Positions 35,880-44,224 of a stretch of 64,000 nucleotides of DNA are shown here, piece after piece. The notes under the pieces were generated by a model. The model saw only the letters and a program-made list of their open reading frames with translations. It did not search any database and was not told where the DNA came from. This stretch comes from Fictibacillus solisalsi. GTDB lineage: Bacteria > Bacillota > Bacilli > Bacillales > Fictibacillaceae. The translations under genes and the position numbers were made by a program. Positions within the stretch are counted from its first letter, which is position 1. Each line of letters opens with the position of its first letter. The DNA is taken from positions 1,275,418 through 1,339,417 of the forward strand of contig NZ_FNHW01000001.1 of assembly GCF_900103485.1 (NCBI RefSeq), in the 5' to 3' direction.

Positions 35880-36209
35880 TTGAAAACGGTAGGAGTTCCC
35901 TTAAAACCAATCAAGCAGCAGCTTGAAAAGCGGAATCTGGATTCGTTTCTTGAAGTGCTTCAGAAGCAAAAAGCAGATGCTGAAGTCAAAATCAAAGAAC
36001 TGGTACTCGTTACGAAACGGTTGGACTACCGCATAGCTGAAATTGAGAGAACCAAAACCAATCAACCTCCGGGCCAGGCTGAATTGAAATTCTGTAATAA
36101 AAGACCCGTTGTTCAGATCAGGGAACAGGTCGTTTCCCAGTATGAGCTGGAATACTTCATCAGGAGTGGCTTTTTTTTGCGTACAGATTCACGTTTCCGT
36201 GCTGTTTAA
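35880..36209 (+). pseudogene. Truncated MerR-family regulator remnant
   Basis: The 109-residue frame begins directly after a terminator with VGVPLKPIKQQLEKRNLDSFLEVLQKQKADAE, the typical end of a MerR helix-turn-helix plus the dimerisation coiled coil. It then enters RIAEIERTKTNQPPGQAELKFC, the linker to an effector domain. The N-terminal DNA-binding domain (about 45 residues) and most of the effector-binding domain are missing. No ribosome binding site is visible, since the preceding bases form the terminator tail. The 3' end overlaps a convergent gene. It is best read as a gene remnant; an independently expressed dimerisation fragment is unlikely. Confidence 0.7.
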
Positions 36210-36474
36210 TAAATAAAACATGATCTCCCTGTTCAACTGAATGAAAATCCGGGTAAGATACCGAAAGACTCTCGCCTGAAGAGAGGCGGAGCATATAACG
36301 GGGCTGGGTTTGAACGTTCATTCCCCGGTCAACAGCAATTTCAGTATATTCCTTTTGCAGAACGCGGCCTTCCACTTTTGAAAGGTAGAGCTCCTGATCT
36401 ATATAACCTGACCATGCGGCATAAAGAAAAAAGAGAGCTGAGGCCCAGGCAAGAAGAGTTTTCGTAGTGCTCAT
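36160..36474 (-). CDS. Small membrane-anchored protein of unknown function
   Basis: This 104-residue protein starts at ATG 36474 after GGAGGTG. One N-terminal hydrophobic segment (TLLAWASALFFLYAAWSGYI) is probably a signal anchor. It is followed by about 75 residues predicted as beta-rich (EGRVLQKEYTEIAV, YMLRLSSGESLSVSYPDF, GDHVLFIKQHGNVNLYAKK). No family is recognised; the shape recalls small DUF3592/DUF7489-like exported beta domains. The last 50 bases overlap the MerR remnant on the other strand. Confidence 0.7.
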   Translation of the reverse strand: MSTTKTLLAWASALFFLYAAWSGYIDQELYLSKVEGRVLQKEYTEIAVDRGMNVQTQPRYMLRLSSGESLSVSYPDFHSVEQGDHVLFIKQHGNVNLYAKKSHS

Positions 36475-36577
36475 TATTTCACCTCCGGTAATAGTATGTC
36501 CTATACCCGAATTCCAACTTAAGTGCACAAACAATAAAGGACTTTATGAGTAATTTTCTGAATAATCGGTTAATTAT

Positions 36578-36638
36578 TTGAAATTTAAAAGGAAAAGAGT
36601 ATACTGTAAGTAATCTTACATACCGACCGGTTAGTAAG
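36578..36638 (+). promoter_or_regulatory. Promoter plus perfect 24-bp TetR-type operator of the acyl-CoA operon
   Basis: TTGAAA (36578-36583) and TATACT (36600-36605) are spaced 16 bp. Just downstream, 36615-36638 reads CTTAC-AT-ACCG-AC-CGGT-TA-GTAAG, a perfectly symmetric dyad whose ACCG..CGGT core is typical of TetR-family operators. It would cover the transcription start. The obvious candidate repressor is the TetR protein encoded within the operon (40402-40968). The dyad is seen directly; the binding partner is inferred. Confidence 0.8.
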
Positions 36639-36657
36639 TTGAAAGGAGATGAAGCAT

Positions 36658-37881
36658 ATGGATTTTTCATATTCTGAGCGGGTTAACAGCCTTCGTAAAC
36701 GAATTGCAGATTTTATGGAGCAGCATGTTTATCCGAATGAACAGCTTTATGAGGAACAACTTAATCAGCAGGAAAGCCGTTGGAGCGATGTTCCTCCCAT
36801 TATGGAAGAGCTGAAAGAGAAAGCAAAAAATGAAGGGCTCTGGAATCTTTTTCTCCCTGAGAGTGAATACGGTGCTGGATTGAACAATCAGGAATATGCG
36901 CCGCTTTGTGAAGTTATGGGTCGTTCGTTAATCGGTCCAGAAGTGTTCAATTGCAATGCACCGGATACCGGAAACATGGAGGTGCTCGTTCGCTATGGGA
37001 CAGAGCAACAAAAAGAACAATGGCTAAAACCATTGCTCGACGGAAAAATCCGTTCCTGTTTTTCGATGACCGAGCCTGATGTAGCATCATCGGACGCAAC
37101 CAATATTGAGGCCCGAATTGAAAAAGACGGTGATGAGTATATAATAAATGGACGCAAATGGTGGTCCTCGGGTGCAGGGGATCCACGCTGTAAAATAGCC
37201 ATCGTGATGGGAAAGACAAATCCGTCCATGAACCGTTATGAACAGCAATCGATGATTTTGGTTCCACTGGATAGTCCAGGGATAAAAATCGACCGTCTGC
37301 TGCCGGTTTTTGGCTATGATCATGCCCCACACGGACACGCCGAAATTACCTATGAAAACGTCAGAGTTCCTGCAGAAAATATTCTTTTGGGGGAAGGAAA
37401 GGGATTTGCGATTGCCCAGGGAAGACTGGGACCCGGAAGAATTCACCATTGCATGCGCCTGATCGGTGCAGCAGAACGTGCGCTTGAGGAATTATGTAAG
37501 CGTGTTCAAGATCGCGAAGCTTTTGGCAAGCTGATAGCCGAACAGGGGGTGGTCCGCGAATGGATCGCAGATTCACGGATTGAGATCGAACAAGCGCGGC
37601 TTTTAACGCTTAAAGCGGCGTATATGATGGACACGGTGGGCAATAAAGCGGCGAAAGCAGAAATTGCGATGATTAAAGTCGTTGCTCCTTCCATGGCTCT
37701 TCGTGTCATCGACCGTGCCATCCAGGCTTTCGGAGGTGCTGGAGTTTCCAATGATGTTACGCTTGCCGCGCAATGGGCCAACGCCCGGACCCTTCGTCTT
37801 GCTGATGGACCGGACGAGGTACACCGAGCCCAGCTGGCAAAACTTGAATTAAAGAAATATGAAGAACAAGTGGTCCATTAG
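36658..37881 (+). CDS. Acyl-CoA dehydrogenase of the ACAD10/ACAD11 type
   Basis: This is a 407-residue FAD-dependent acyl-CoA dehydrogenase-like enzyme. It closely follows the C-terminal domain of human ACAD11: [17 protein letters not shown], the [21 protein letters not shown] block, [14 protein letters not shown] and [11 protein letters not shown]. The usual catalytic-site EGT(N)EI sequence is replaced by ADGPDEVH, as in ACAD10/11. In those enzymes the dehydrogenase domain works with an APH kinase domain to turn 4-hydroxyacyl-CoA into 3-hydroxyacyl-CoA via a phosphorylated intermediate. Here the kinase is a separate gene six genes downstream. ATG 36658 is preferred over 36649, which abuts the GGAG. 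First gene of the operon. Confidence 0.9.
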   Translation: MDFSYSERVNSLRKRIADFMEQHVYPNEQLYEEQLNQQESRWSDVPPIMEELKEKAKNEGLWNLFLPESEYGAGLNNQEYAPLCEVMGRSLIGPEVFNCNAPDTGNMEVLVRYGTEQQKEQWLKPLLDGKIRSCFSMTEPDVASSDATNIEARIEKDGDEYIINGRKWWSSGAGDPRCKIAIVMGKTNPSMNRYEQQSMILVPLDSPGIKIDRLLPVFGYDHAPHGHAEITYENVRVPAENILLGEGKGFAIAQGRLGPGRIHHCMRLIGAAERALEELCKRVQDREAFGKLIAEQGVVREWIADSRIEIEQARLLTLKAAYMMDTVGNKAAKAEIAMIKVVAPSMALRVIDRAIQAFGGAGVSNDVTLAAQWANARTLRLADGPDEVHRAQLAKLELKKYEEQVVH

Positions 37882-37892
37882 GAGATGAAACC

Positions 37893-38666
37893 ATGAATGT
37901 TATGAAGCTTTTTGACCTGACTGGCAAAACGGCCATTGTCACAGGCGGCGGCAGAGGCCTGGGCCGGCAAATTGCTGAAGCCCTGGCTGAAGCAGGAGCA
38001 AACGTGGTGCTTTGTTCAAGAGATGTAGAAGCATGCCACGAAAGCGCGGAGCAGCTCGCCGGCCTGGGTATACGCACGCTTGCATTGAGGTGTGACATCA
38101 CCAACCCGGATGATGTAAAAAACGTGGTGAGCGAAACCATCCGCACCTTCGGGACCATTGATATATTAGTAAACAACAGCGGGGCCACATGGGGAGCTCC
38201 TGTTGCAGAAATGCCATACGAAGCCTGGAAAAAAGTCATCGATGTGAATGTCACAGGGACTTTCCTTATGAGCCAGGAAGCTGGTAAAAAGATGATTAAA
38301 CAAAAATCCGGCAAAATTATCAATATTTCTTCCGTTGCAGGCCTCGGCGGCACTGATCCCCGCTTCATGGATACCATTGGCTACAACACAAGCAAGGGAG
38401 CAGTCATCACCTTTACAAAAGATCTGGCTGTGAAATGGGGACAGCACAATATCAATGTGAATGCCATCGCTCCGGGCTTTTTTCCAACCAAAATGTCAAA
38501 GGTACTAATGGAACGCGGAAAGGATGCCATATTGGGAGGAACACCGCTTAATCGGTTTGGTAATGCAGATGACCTGAAAGGAGCAGCTCTGTTTCTTGCT
38601 TCCGGCGCTTCCAATTACATTACAGGAGATGTATTGATTATAGACGGCGGAGCTCATGCCATGTAG
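37893..38666 (+). CDS. Short-chain dehydrogenase/reductase (first copy)
   Basis: This is a 257-residue classical SDR with the cofactor motif TGGGRGLGRQIA, the NNSG structural motif, catalytic Ser in NISSVAG and Tyr-x3-Lys in YNTSKGAV. The C-terminal GDVLIIDGGAHAM closes the fold. It resembles gluconate 5-dehydrogenase/FabG-like enzymes and lies 11 bp after the ACAD gene. In the suggested pathway it could oxidise or reduce a hydroxy/keto-acyl intermediate. Pseudomonas levulinate clusters also carry an SDR. Substrate unknown. Confidence 0.9.
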   Translation: MNVMKLFDLTGKTAIVTGGGRGLGRQIAEALAEAGANVVLCSRDVEACHESAEQLAGLGIRTLALRCDITNPDDVKNVVSETIRTFGTIDILVNNSGATWGAPVAEMPYEAWKKVIDVNVTGTFLMSQEAGKKMIKQKSGKIINISSVAGLGGTDPRFMDTIGYNTSKGAVITFTKDLAVKWGQHNINVNAIAPGFFPTKMSKVLMERGKDAILGGTPLNRFGNADDLKGAALFLASGASNYITGDVLIIDGGAHAM

Positions 38667-38708
38667 GTTAACGTAATAAATTCCATTTTATCTTCTGGAG
38701 GGTGAATA

Positions 38709-40334
38709 ATGAGTGAGGTAAATACCTGGAAAAGCCATTATCCCAAAACCATTCAGCCAGAGATTCAGATTCCCGAGTATACCATTCCGCAGCTTCTTGA
38801 ACATACAGCAGAAAAGTATCCCGACAATATTGCCTTGTCCTTTTTTGGTCATAAGTCCACCTATAAAGAGCTGCAGAATCTTGTGCACCGTTTCGCTTCA
38901 GCCCTGCAAAAAGAAGGATTGAAGGAAGGGGACAGGGTGGCCGTCATGCTGCCAAACTGTCCGCAATATACCATTGCCTATTACGGAATTCTTGCGGCAG
39001 GCGGCATTGTCACACAGGTGAATCCAATGCTTGTTGAACGGGAATTGCTGCATATTATCGAAGACAGTGGTGCGGAGATGATGATTGTCTATGAACCGCT
39101 TGTTGACCAGGTGAACAAGGTTGAACAGTTGTTTTTGTTAAAAACGGTAATTTCTGTAAGTTTTGATCAGCAGCCAAAGCTGCAAAATGTTCCCTCTTTC
39201 TATCAATTTTTGCAAAAAGGGGATCTCCCATTTCAAAGGGTTCCCGTTTCTCCAGATGAAACAGCGGTTTTACAGTATACAGGCGGTACGACAGGAAGGT
39301 CCAAGGGGGCCATGCTGACCCATCGCAACCTCGTCGCCAATGTACTGCAATCGTATGAGTTTTTTAAACTTACTATAGAAATCGGCAAGGAAAAGTATTT
39401 AACGGTCATTCCTCTTTTTCATGTGTTTGGAATGACTTCCTGTATGAACATGGCCGTTTACACAGCATCCGAGAGCATCCTGCTTCCAAGGTTTGATCTG
39501 GAGGAAGTGCTGGAAACAATCAAAATTGAACAGCCTACTGTCTTTCCCGGTGTGCCGACCATGTACGTGGCCATCACCAATCATCCCCTGGCCGAAAACT
39601 ATTCGATTGACTCTATTAAAGTATGCAACAGCGGAAGTGCCCCCATGCCGGTGGAATTGCTTCAGGAGTTTGAGAGAAAAACAGGTTCCGCTATTTTGGA
39701 AGGCTACGGGTTGTCGGAAGCGTCACCAACAACGCATTGCAATCCTCTCTTTGCCGACAGGAAACCAGGGAGTGTGGGAATCGGGCTGCCTTCAACAGAC
39801 TATCTGGTGGTAGATCTGGGTTCGGGAACCAAGGAGGTAGAAACCGGTGAACTCGGTGAGCTGATTATCAAAGGCCCGCAAGTTATGAAAGGGTATTGGA
39901 ACATGCCGGAGGAAACCGAGCATGCCCTGCGGGATGGGTGGCTCTATACAGGGGATATCGCCAAAATCGACGAAGATGGCTACGTTTTTATTATGGATCG
40001 TAAAAAGGACTTGATTATTGCGAGCGGTTACAATGTTTATCCCCGAGAGGTTGAAGAAGTCCTTTATGAACATCCTGCGGTCAGGGAAGCTGTGGTGATT
40101 GGCGTTCCCGATCCATACCGTGGCGAAGAAGTGAAGGCGATTCTTGTACTGAAAGAAGGAAGAGGCGTGACAGAAGAAGAGATCTTCCATTATTGCAAAC
40201 AAAACCTGTCCGCCTATAAAGTGCCTCATCTCATCGAGTTCAGAAGTGAGCTTCCCAAAACGAATGTGGGCAAAATCTTACGAAGAGCTCTTCGGGATGA
40301 AGCAAGAATTCAATCAAATCAATACAGGAGATGA
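38709..40334 (+). CDS. Long/medium-chain acyl-CoA ligase (first copy)
   Basis: This 541-residue adenylate-forming enzyme activates a carboxylic acid to its CoA ester with ATP. It has the core motif YTGGTTGRSKGAMLTH, the A5-like EGYGLSEASP, the hinge DRKKDLIIASGYNVYPREVE and the C-terminal catalytic Lys in PKTNVGKILRRALRDE. A GGAGGG site precedes ATG 38709. It provides the entry step of the operon's pathway. The chain length preferred cannot be read from sequence. Confidence 0.93.
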   Translation: MSEVNTWKSHYPKTIQPEIQIPEYTIPQLLEHTAEKYPDNIALSFFGHKSTYKELQNLVHRFASALQKEGLKEGDRVAVMLPNCPQYTIAYYGILAAGGIVTQVNPMLVERELLHIIEDSGAEMMIVYEPLVDQVNKVEQLFLLKTVISVSFDQQPKLQNVPSFYQFLQKGDLPFQRVPVSPDETAVLQYTGGTTGRSKGAMLTHRNLVANVLQSYEFFKLTIEIGKEKYLTVIPLFHVFGMTSCMNMAVYTASESILLPRFDLEEVLETIKIEQPTVFPGVPTMYVAITNHPLAENYSIDSIKVCNSGSAPMPVELLQEFERKTGSAILEGYGLSEASPTTHCNPLFADRKPGSVGIGLPSTDYLVVDLGSGTKEVETGELGELIIKGPQVMKGYWNMPEETEHALRDGWLYTGDIAKIDEDGYVFIMDRKKDLIIASGYNVYPREVEEVLYEHPAVREAVVIGVPDPYRGEEVKAILVLKEGRGVTEEEIFHYCKQNLSAYKVPHLIEFRSELPKTNVGKILRRALRDEARIQSNQYRR

Positions 40335-40401
40335 AAAATAAGAGAATAACGCAGGATGCCTAATTTTTTCTGTAAACAAAAAAGATTGTGAGGATACGAA
40401 C

Positions 40402-40968
40402 ATGAAAGAAAAAATTACTGAATGCAGCATCTCTTTATTTGAGAAAAATGGATTCAGTGAAACATCCATCCAGGATATCGTGGATGCGCTTGGCGTAACA
40501 AAAGGAACGTTTTACTATTATTTTTCCAGCAAAGAGGAATTGCTGATGAATATTCACAATGGGTATATAGATGAACTGTTGTTTCAGCAGGGAAAAATTC
40601 TGGAAGATTCTTCAATGACGAGTAAACAAAAGCTGTTTGAAATGGTATATACCTTGATCGGCAGTATCAGACAGGCAGGCGCGAGCGCCAAGGTGTTTTT
40701 TCGGGAAATCAAAAACCTGAACGAAGAACGGCTTTCCCAAATTGTGCCTAAGCGGGACCGCTTCCGCTTTAATCTTGAAAAGCTTATTGAGGAAGGGATC
40801 ATACGCGGGGAATTTCGCGGAGATCTGAATCCGTCCATCGTCACATTCGGAGTACTTGGTGCGGCCAATTGGAGCTACCAATGGTATAACCCGGACGGGG
40901 AGCTGTCTGAAAAAGAAGTGGCTGGAATTTTTGTTGAAATGATACTCAACGGCATTGCCAATCATTAA
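40402..40968 (+). CDS. TetR-family transcriptional regulator
   Basis: This 188-residue regulator has an N-terminal helix-turn-helix (CSISLFEKNGFSETSIQDIVDALGVTKGTFYYYFSSKEELL) and an all-helical C-terminal ligand domain ending GVLGAANWSYQWYNPDGELS, the type seen in acyl-CoA-responsive TetR repressors of fatty and branched acid catabolism. It sits inside the operon between the ligase and the hydroxyacyl-CoA dehydrogenase. The only strong dyad in the region lies at the operon promoter, so autorepression relieved by an acyl-CoA is the simplest model. Confidence 0.9.
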   Translation: MKEKITECSISLFEKNGFSETSIQDIVDALGVTKGTFYYYFSSKEELLMNIHNGYIDELLFQQGKILEDSSMTSKQKLFEMVYTLIGSIRQAGASAKVFFREIKNLNEERLSQIVPKRDRFRFNLEKLIEEGIIRGEFRGDLNPSIVTFGVLGAANWSYQWYNPDGELSEKEVAGIFVEMILNGIANH

Positions 40969-40993
40969 TAAAGGATTAGAAGGAGGGCAAAAA

Positions 40994-41878
40994 ATGAGAG
41001 TGGAGGATTTGCAGCAAATTACCGTGTTGGGAGCCGGCCAGATGGGGCATCAGATTGCCATGCTCTGTGCGCTTGGAGGATTTGAAACCGTGATTCAGGA
41101 TATCAATGAACCGGCCCTTAAATCAGCGGAAAGCATACTGCAAGACATTATGAACCGCTGGGTATCCAAGGGACGGTTGTCAGCAGAAGAGAAGGAGAGT
41201 GCGTTCAAAAGGCTGCGATTTACAAGCAATTTTGAAGATGCCGTCAGAAATACCGATTTTGTTATCGAAGCGGTAGTGGAAAAATTGGAGGTCAAACGGG
41301 ATGTGTTCGCCAAGCTGGATGAATTGGCTCCGCCTCATGCCGTCTTTGCCTCCAACAGCTCGACGATCGTCAACAGTCTGATCGCGTCGGAAACCGGCCG
41401 TCCGGATAAAGTTGTCAACATGCACTTTTTCTTTCCACCGCTTGTGATGGATTGCGTGGAAGTAGTAATGAGCGAGAAAACGTCAGAAGAAACTGCCCAG
41501 CTTGCCATGGATATTTGCAAAAAGATCAACCGCACAGCTGTATTGCTCAAAAAAGAGATATCCGGTTTCATCGCCAACCGGATTTTGGGTGCTTTACAAA
41601 AAGAGGCTCTGAATTTGTATGAACAGGGAATCGCGGATTTTAAGGACATTGACATCATCTGCAAAAAAGCACTTAACCATCCGATCGGACCGTTTGAATT
41701 AATGGACCTGTCGGGGATTGATGTTGGATATTACGTATCCGAGCAGCGTTATAAGGAAACAGGTAACCCGGAAGACAAGCCGGCTGCCTGCATCGAGGAA
41801 AAGGTGAACCAAGGGCATTTGGGCAGAAAAACAGGACAAGGCTGGTACACATACAAAAAAGAAGGAGTGAAATCATAA
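40994..41878 (+). CDS. 3-hydroxyacyl-CoA dehydrogenase
   Basis: This is a 294-residue NAD-dependent enzyme of the Hbd/PaaH type. The dinucleotide motif is VLGAGQMGHQIA, the catalytic region is SNSSTIVNSLIA with MHFFFPPLVMDCVEV (His), followed by Glu in the canonical position, and the C-terminal helical domain carries NRILGALQKEALNLYEQGIAD. The ATG at 40994 follows AGGAGGG; the frame runs upstream into tetR but without a good start. It oxidises 3-hydroxyacyl-CoA, the expected product of the kinase/ACAD pair. It shares one base with the next gene. Confidence 0.93.
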   Translation: MRVEDLQQITVLGAGQMGHQIAMLCALGGFETVIQDINEPALKSAESILQDIMNRWVSKGRLSAEEKESAFKRLRFTSNFEDAVRNTDFVIEAVVEKLEVKRDVFAKLDELAPPHAVFASNSSTIVNSLIASETGRPDKVVNMHFFFPPLVMDCVEVVMSEKTSEETAQLAMDICKKINRTAVLLKKEISGFIANRILGALQKEALNLYEQGIADFKDIDIICKKALNHPIGPFELMDLSGIDVGYYVSEQRYKETGNPEDKPAACIEEKVNQGHLGRKTGQGWYTYKKEGVKS

Positions 41879-42657
41879 TGGGAAAATTCCTTGATGTCGT
41901 GAAAGAAAATGCGGTGGCGGTTATCACCATTCAAAATCCGCCTCTGAATGTTTTGAGTAAAGCAGTTTTTCAGGAACTGGATGATGTGTTCATGGAATTG
42001 GAACAAGATCCAGAAACGGTAGCTGTAATAGTAACTGGAGCCGGAGAGAAGGCCTTTGTTGCAGGAGCAGATATTAAAGAATTTCCACAGATGATGGGAA
42101 ATCCGGACATGAAGAGCTATGTTATGGATGTTCATATGATTCTAAACCGGATTGATTTCTTTCCTAAGCCAACGATTGCGGTATTGAACGGCCTGACGTT
42201 TGGCGGCGGGTGTGAACTGGCACTTGCCTGTGATATAAGAATTGCTGAAGAGCATGCACAGATCGGTCTGCCAGAAGTGACGCTCGGATTGTTTCCCGGA
42301 GGAGGGGGAACACAGCGGCTTCCGCGTCTCGTAGGCGTAGCAAAAGCAAAGGAAATGATGTTTACGGGGGAACCTGTTACGTCGGAGACGGCTCTCGGAA
42401 TCGGACTTGTCAATCATGTTGTTCCGTCCGGCGAGGGGCTCAATGAGTCGAAAAAGCTTGCTGCCAAGATTACACGCCATTCCCTGCAGGCCTTATCGAG
42501 AATCAAGCGGTCCGTGGATGAAGGCTTGGAAAAACCATTGACTGAAGGCATTGAGCTGGAAGCTTCTCTTTTTCAGGAAGTGTTTCAGACAGAAGACATC
42601 AAAGAAGGGGTGCAAGCCTTTTTTGAGAAGCGAAAACCCGCATTTATGCATCGTTAA
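41878..42657 (+). CDS. Enoyl-CoA hydratase (first copy)
   Basis: This 259-residue crotonase-fold enzyme has the oxyanion hole residues in [12 protein letters not shown] and [12 protein letters not shown], and the catalytic-region glutamates in [23 protein letters not shown]. It hydrates trans-2-enoyl-CoA to 3-hydroxyacyl-CoA. The start codon overlaps the previous stop by one base (TAATG), so the two are coupled. Confidence 0.93.
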   Translation: MGKFLDVVKENAVAVITIQNPPLNVLSKAVFQELDDVFMELEQDPETVAVIVTGAGEKAFVAGADIKEFPQMMGNPDMKSYVMDVHMILNRIDFFPKPTIAVLNGLTFGGGCELALACDIRIAEEHAQIGLPEVTLGLFPGGGGTQRLPRLVGVAKAKEMMFTGEPVTSETALGIGLVNHVVPSGEGLNESKKLAAKITRHSLQALSRIKRSVDEGLEKPLTEGIELEASLFQEVFQTEDIKEGVQAFFEKRKPAFMHR

Positions 42658-42681
42658 GCACACAAATAAGGAGAGAACGGT

Positions 42682-43101
42682 ATGCATACCATTGATCTGA
42701 CCGTACGCTTTTGTGAAACGGACGCTTTAGGCCACGTTAATAATACCAGTTATTTTATTTACCTTGAGGAGGCCAGAGTAAAGTTCTTTGAATCTCTCGG
42801 TTTTGGGGTCAGCACGGAAGAATGGAATTTCATTCTCGCCTCCACCACGTGTGATTTTAAGGCACAAGGATATTTCAACGATAAGCTCACCGTTGATACC
42901 AGTGTTTCCTCTGTCGGCAATAAGAGCTTTGTTCTCACGCATGAAGTCCGGAGAACAGAGACGAAGGAACTGGTCGCCAAAGGGAGCGCCACCCTTGTAT
43001 ACTTCGATTTTAAAGCCCAAACGACAGAAATTATTCCCGATGAATTGCGCGCGGCCCTGACCCGTCATGCAGGGAGGCTGCCGGTTGAATCGGAATCTTA
43101 A
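42682..43101 (+). CDS. Acyl-CoA thioesterase, 4HBT hotdog family
   Basis: This is a 139-residue hotdog protein with the 4-hydroxybenzoyl-CoA thioesterase motif RFCETDALGHVNNTSYFIYLEEARVKFF, whose Asp is the catalytic acid/base. It likely hydrolyses acyl-CoA intermediates to free CoA. It is encoded 24 bp after the hydratase with a GGAGAG site. The closest known relatives in Bacillus are YneP-like thioesterases. Confidence 0.88.
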   Translation: MHTIDLTVRFCETDALGHVNNTSYFIYLEEARVKFFESLGFGVSTEEWNFILASTTCDFKAQGYFNDKLTVDTSVSSVGNKSFVLTHEVRRTETKELVAKGSATLVYFDFKAQTTEIIPDELRAALTRHAGRLPVESES

Positions 43102-43129
43102 TTCATTTTCGGATTGAGGAGGGTAACAC

Positions 43130-44188
43130 ATGAGTCAGGATACCATCGCGGTCAGAAGTGGAGAAGAGCTCGACACAGGAACACTTGAGCGGTTCCTTCG
43201 CCGGTCGTTACACGATCTGCCGGAGGAGCCTTTGGAAATACAGCAATTTTCCGGTGGACATTCCAATTTAACCTATCAGCTGAAAATGGGAAGCTGGGAA
43301 GCGGTTCTGCGGCGGCCGCCCCTCGGTCCTGTTGCGCCAAAAGCGCATGACATGGAACGGGAATACAGAATTTTGTCTGAAATCCATGAACTTTTTTCTC
43401 CTGCGCCGAAGCCTCTTCTTTTTTCAAATGGAGAGGAAGTGATCGGAAAACCATTCTTTCTTATGGAAAGAAAGCATGGACTTGTGGTCGATTCGGTTTT
43501 TCCGGAAGATGTGAATGCCACAGAAAGCTTATGTACACATATTTCCCAAGAAATGGTGAGGCAGCTTGTCCGGCTGCACAGCATTGATTATACAAAAACA
43601 GAGCTGATAAACATCAGTAAGCCGGAGGGTTTTATGGAACGGCAGGTACACGGGTGGATCTCCCGATATGAACGTTCAAAAACAGAGGATATTCCCGAAG
43701 TGGATCACCTTACACGATGGCTCGCTTCCCACATTCCGGACAACACTGAAGCCTGTTTGATTCACTATGATTATAAACTAAACAACAGCATGTTTGACGC
43801 AAACCTGAATGAAATGACCGGTTTGTTTGACTGGGAGATGAGCACGGTCGGCGATCCGCTCGCGGATCTTGGCGTTGCTATGAGCTACTGGATGGAAGCA
43901 GATGACCCAGAGCTTTTAATAACAGGGCTTGGAAAACCATCCGTTACGGTCATGAAAGGCTTTTATTCCAGGAATCAGTTTATTGAGGATTATGCGAGTC
44001 TAAGCGGCAGAGATGTCAGCTCGATTTCTTTTTACCTGACCTTTGCCTATTTCAAGCTGGCCGTCATCTGCCAGCAGATTTATTACCGTTACCGTAAAGG
44101 ACAGACTCGTGATTCCCGCTTCTCCGGTTTTCACCATTTTGTAAAAAGCTTGATACTGCACGCATCAGATACGGCGTTTCGGAATTAG
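43130..44188 (+). CDS. APH-family kinase of the ACAD10/ACAD11 type (putative hydroxyacyl-CoA kinase)
   Basis: This 352-residue protein has the aminoglycoside-phosphotransferase fold and matches the N-terminal kinase domain of ACAD10/11: QQFSGGHSNLTYQL, VLRRPPLGPVAPKAHDMEREYRIL and FDWEMSTVGDPLADLG. The catalytic loop is HYDYKLNN (Asp214), with Tyr in place of the usual Gly in HGDxxxxN; the catalytic Asp and Asn are kept. The DWE of the metal site is at 234-236. In mammals the kinase domain phosphorylates the 4-hydroxyl of 4-hydroxyacyl-CoA, and in Pseudomonas LvaA does this as a separate protein. Co-operonic with the matching ACAD, so the same chemistry is inferred. Confidence 0.88.
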   Translation: MSQDTIAVRSGEELDTGTLERFLRRSLHDLPEEPLEIQQFSGGHSNLTYQLKMGSWEAVLRRPPLGPVAPKAHDMEREYRILSEIHELFSPAPKPLLFSNGEEVIGKPFFLMERKHGLVVDSVFPEDVNATESLCTHISQEMVRQLVRLHSIDYTKTELINISKPEGFMERQVHGWISRYERSKTEDIPEVDHLTRWLASHIPDNTEACLIHYDYKLNNSMFDANLNEMTGLFDWEMSTVGDPLADLGVAMSYWMEADDPELLITGLGKPSVTVMKGFYSRNQFIEDYASLSGRDVSSISFYLTFAYFKLAVICQQIYYRYRKGQTRDSRFSGFHHFVKSLILHASDTAFRN

Positions 44189-44224
44189 GGGTTGAATTAA
44201 AAAGCGTGCGATACAAGAGGTGAA

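Noticed and set aside
37757-38377. 206-residue minus-strand ORF
   Set aside because: It is antisense to the first SDR gene and the end of the ACAD gene, both of which have clear motifs. No start signal or family resemblance.
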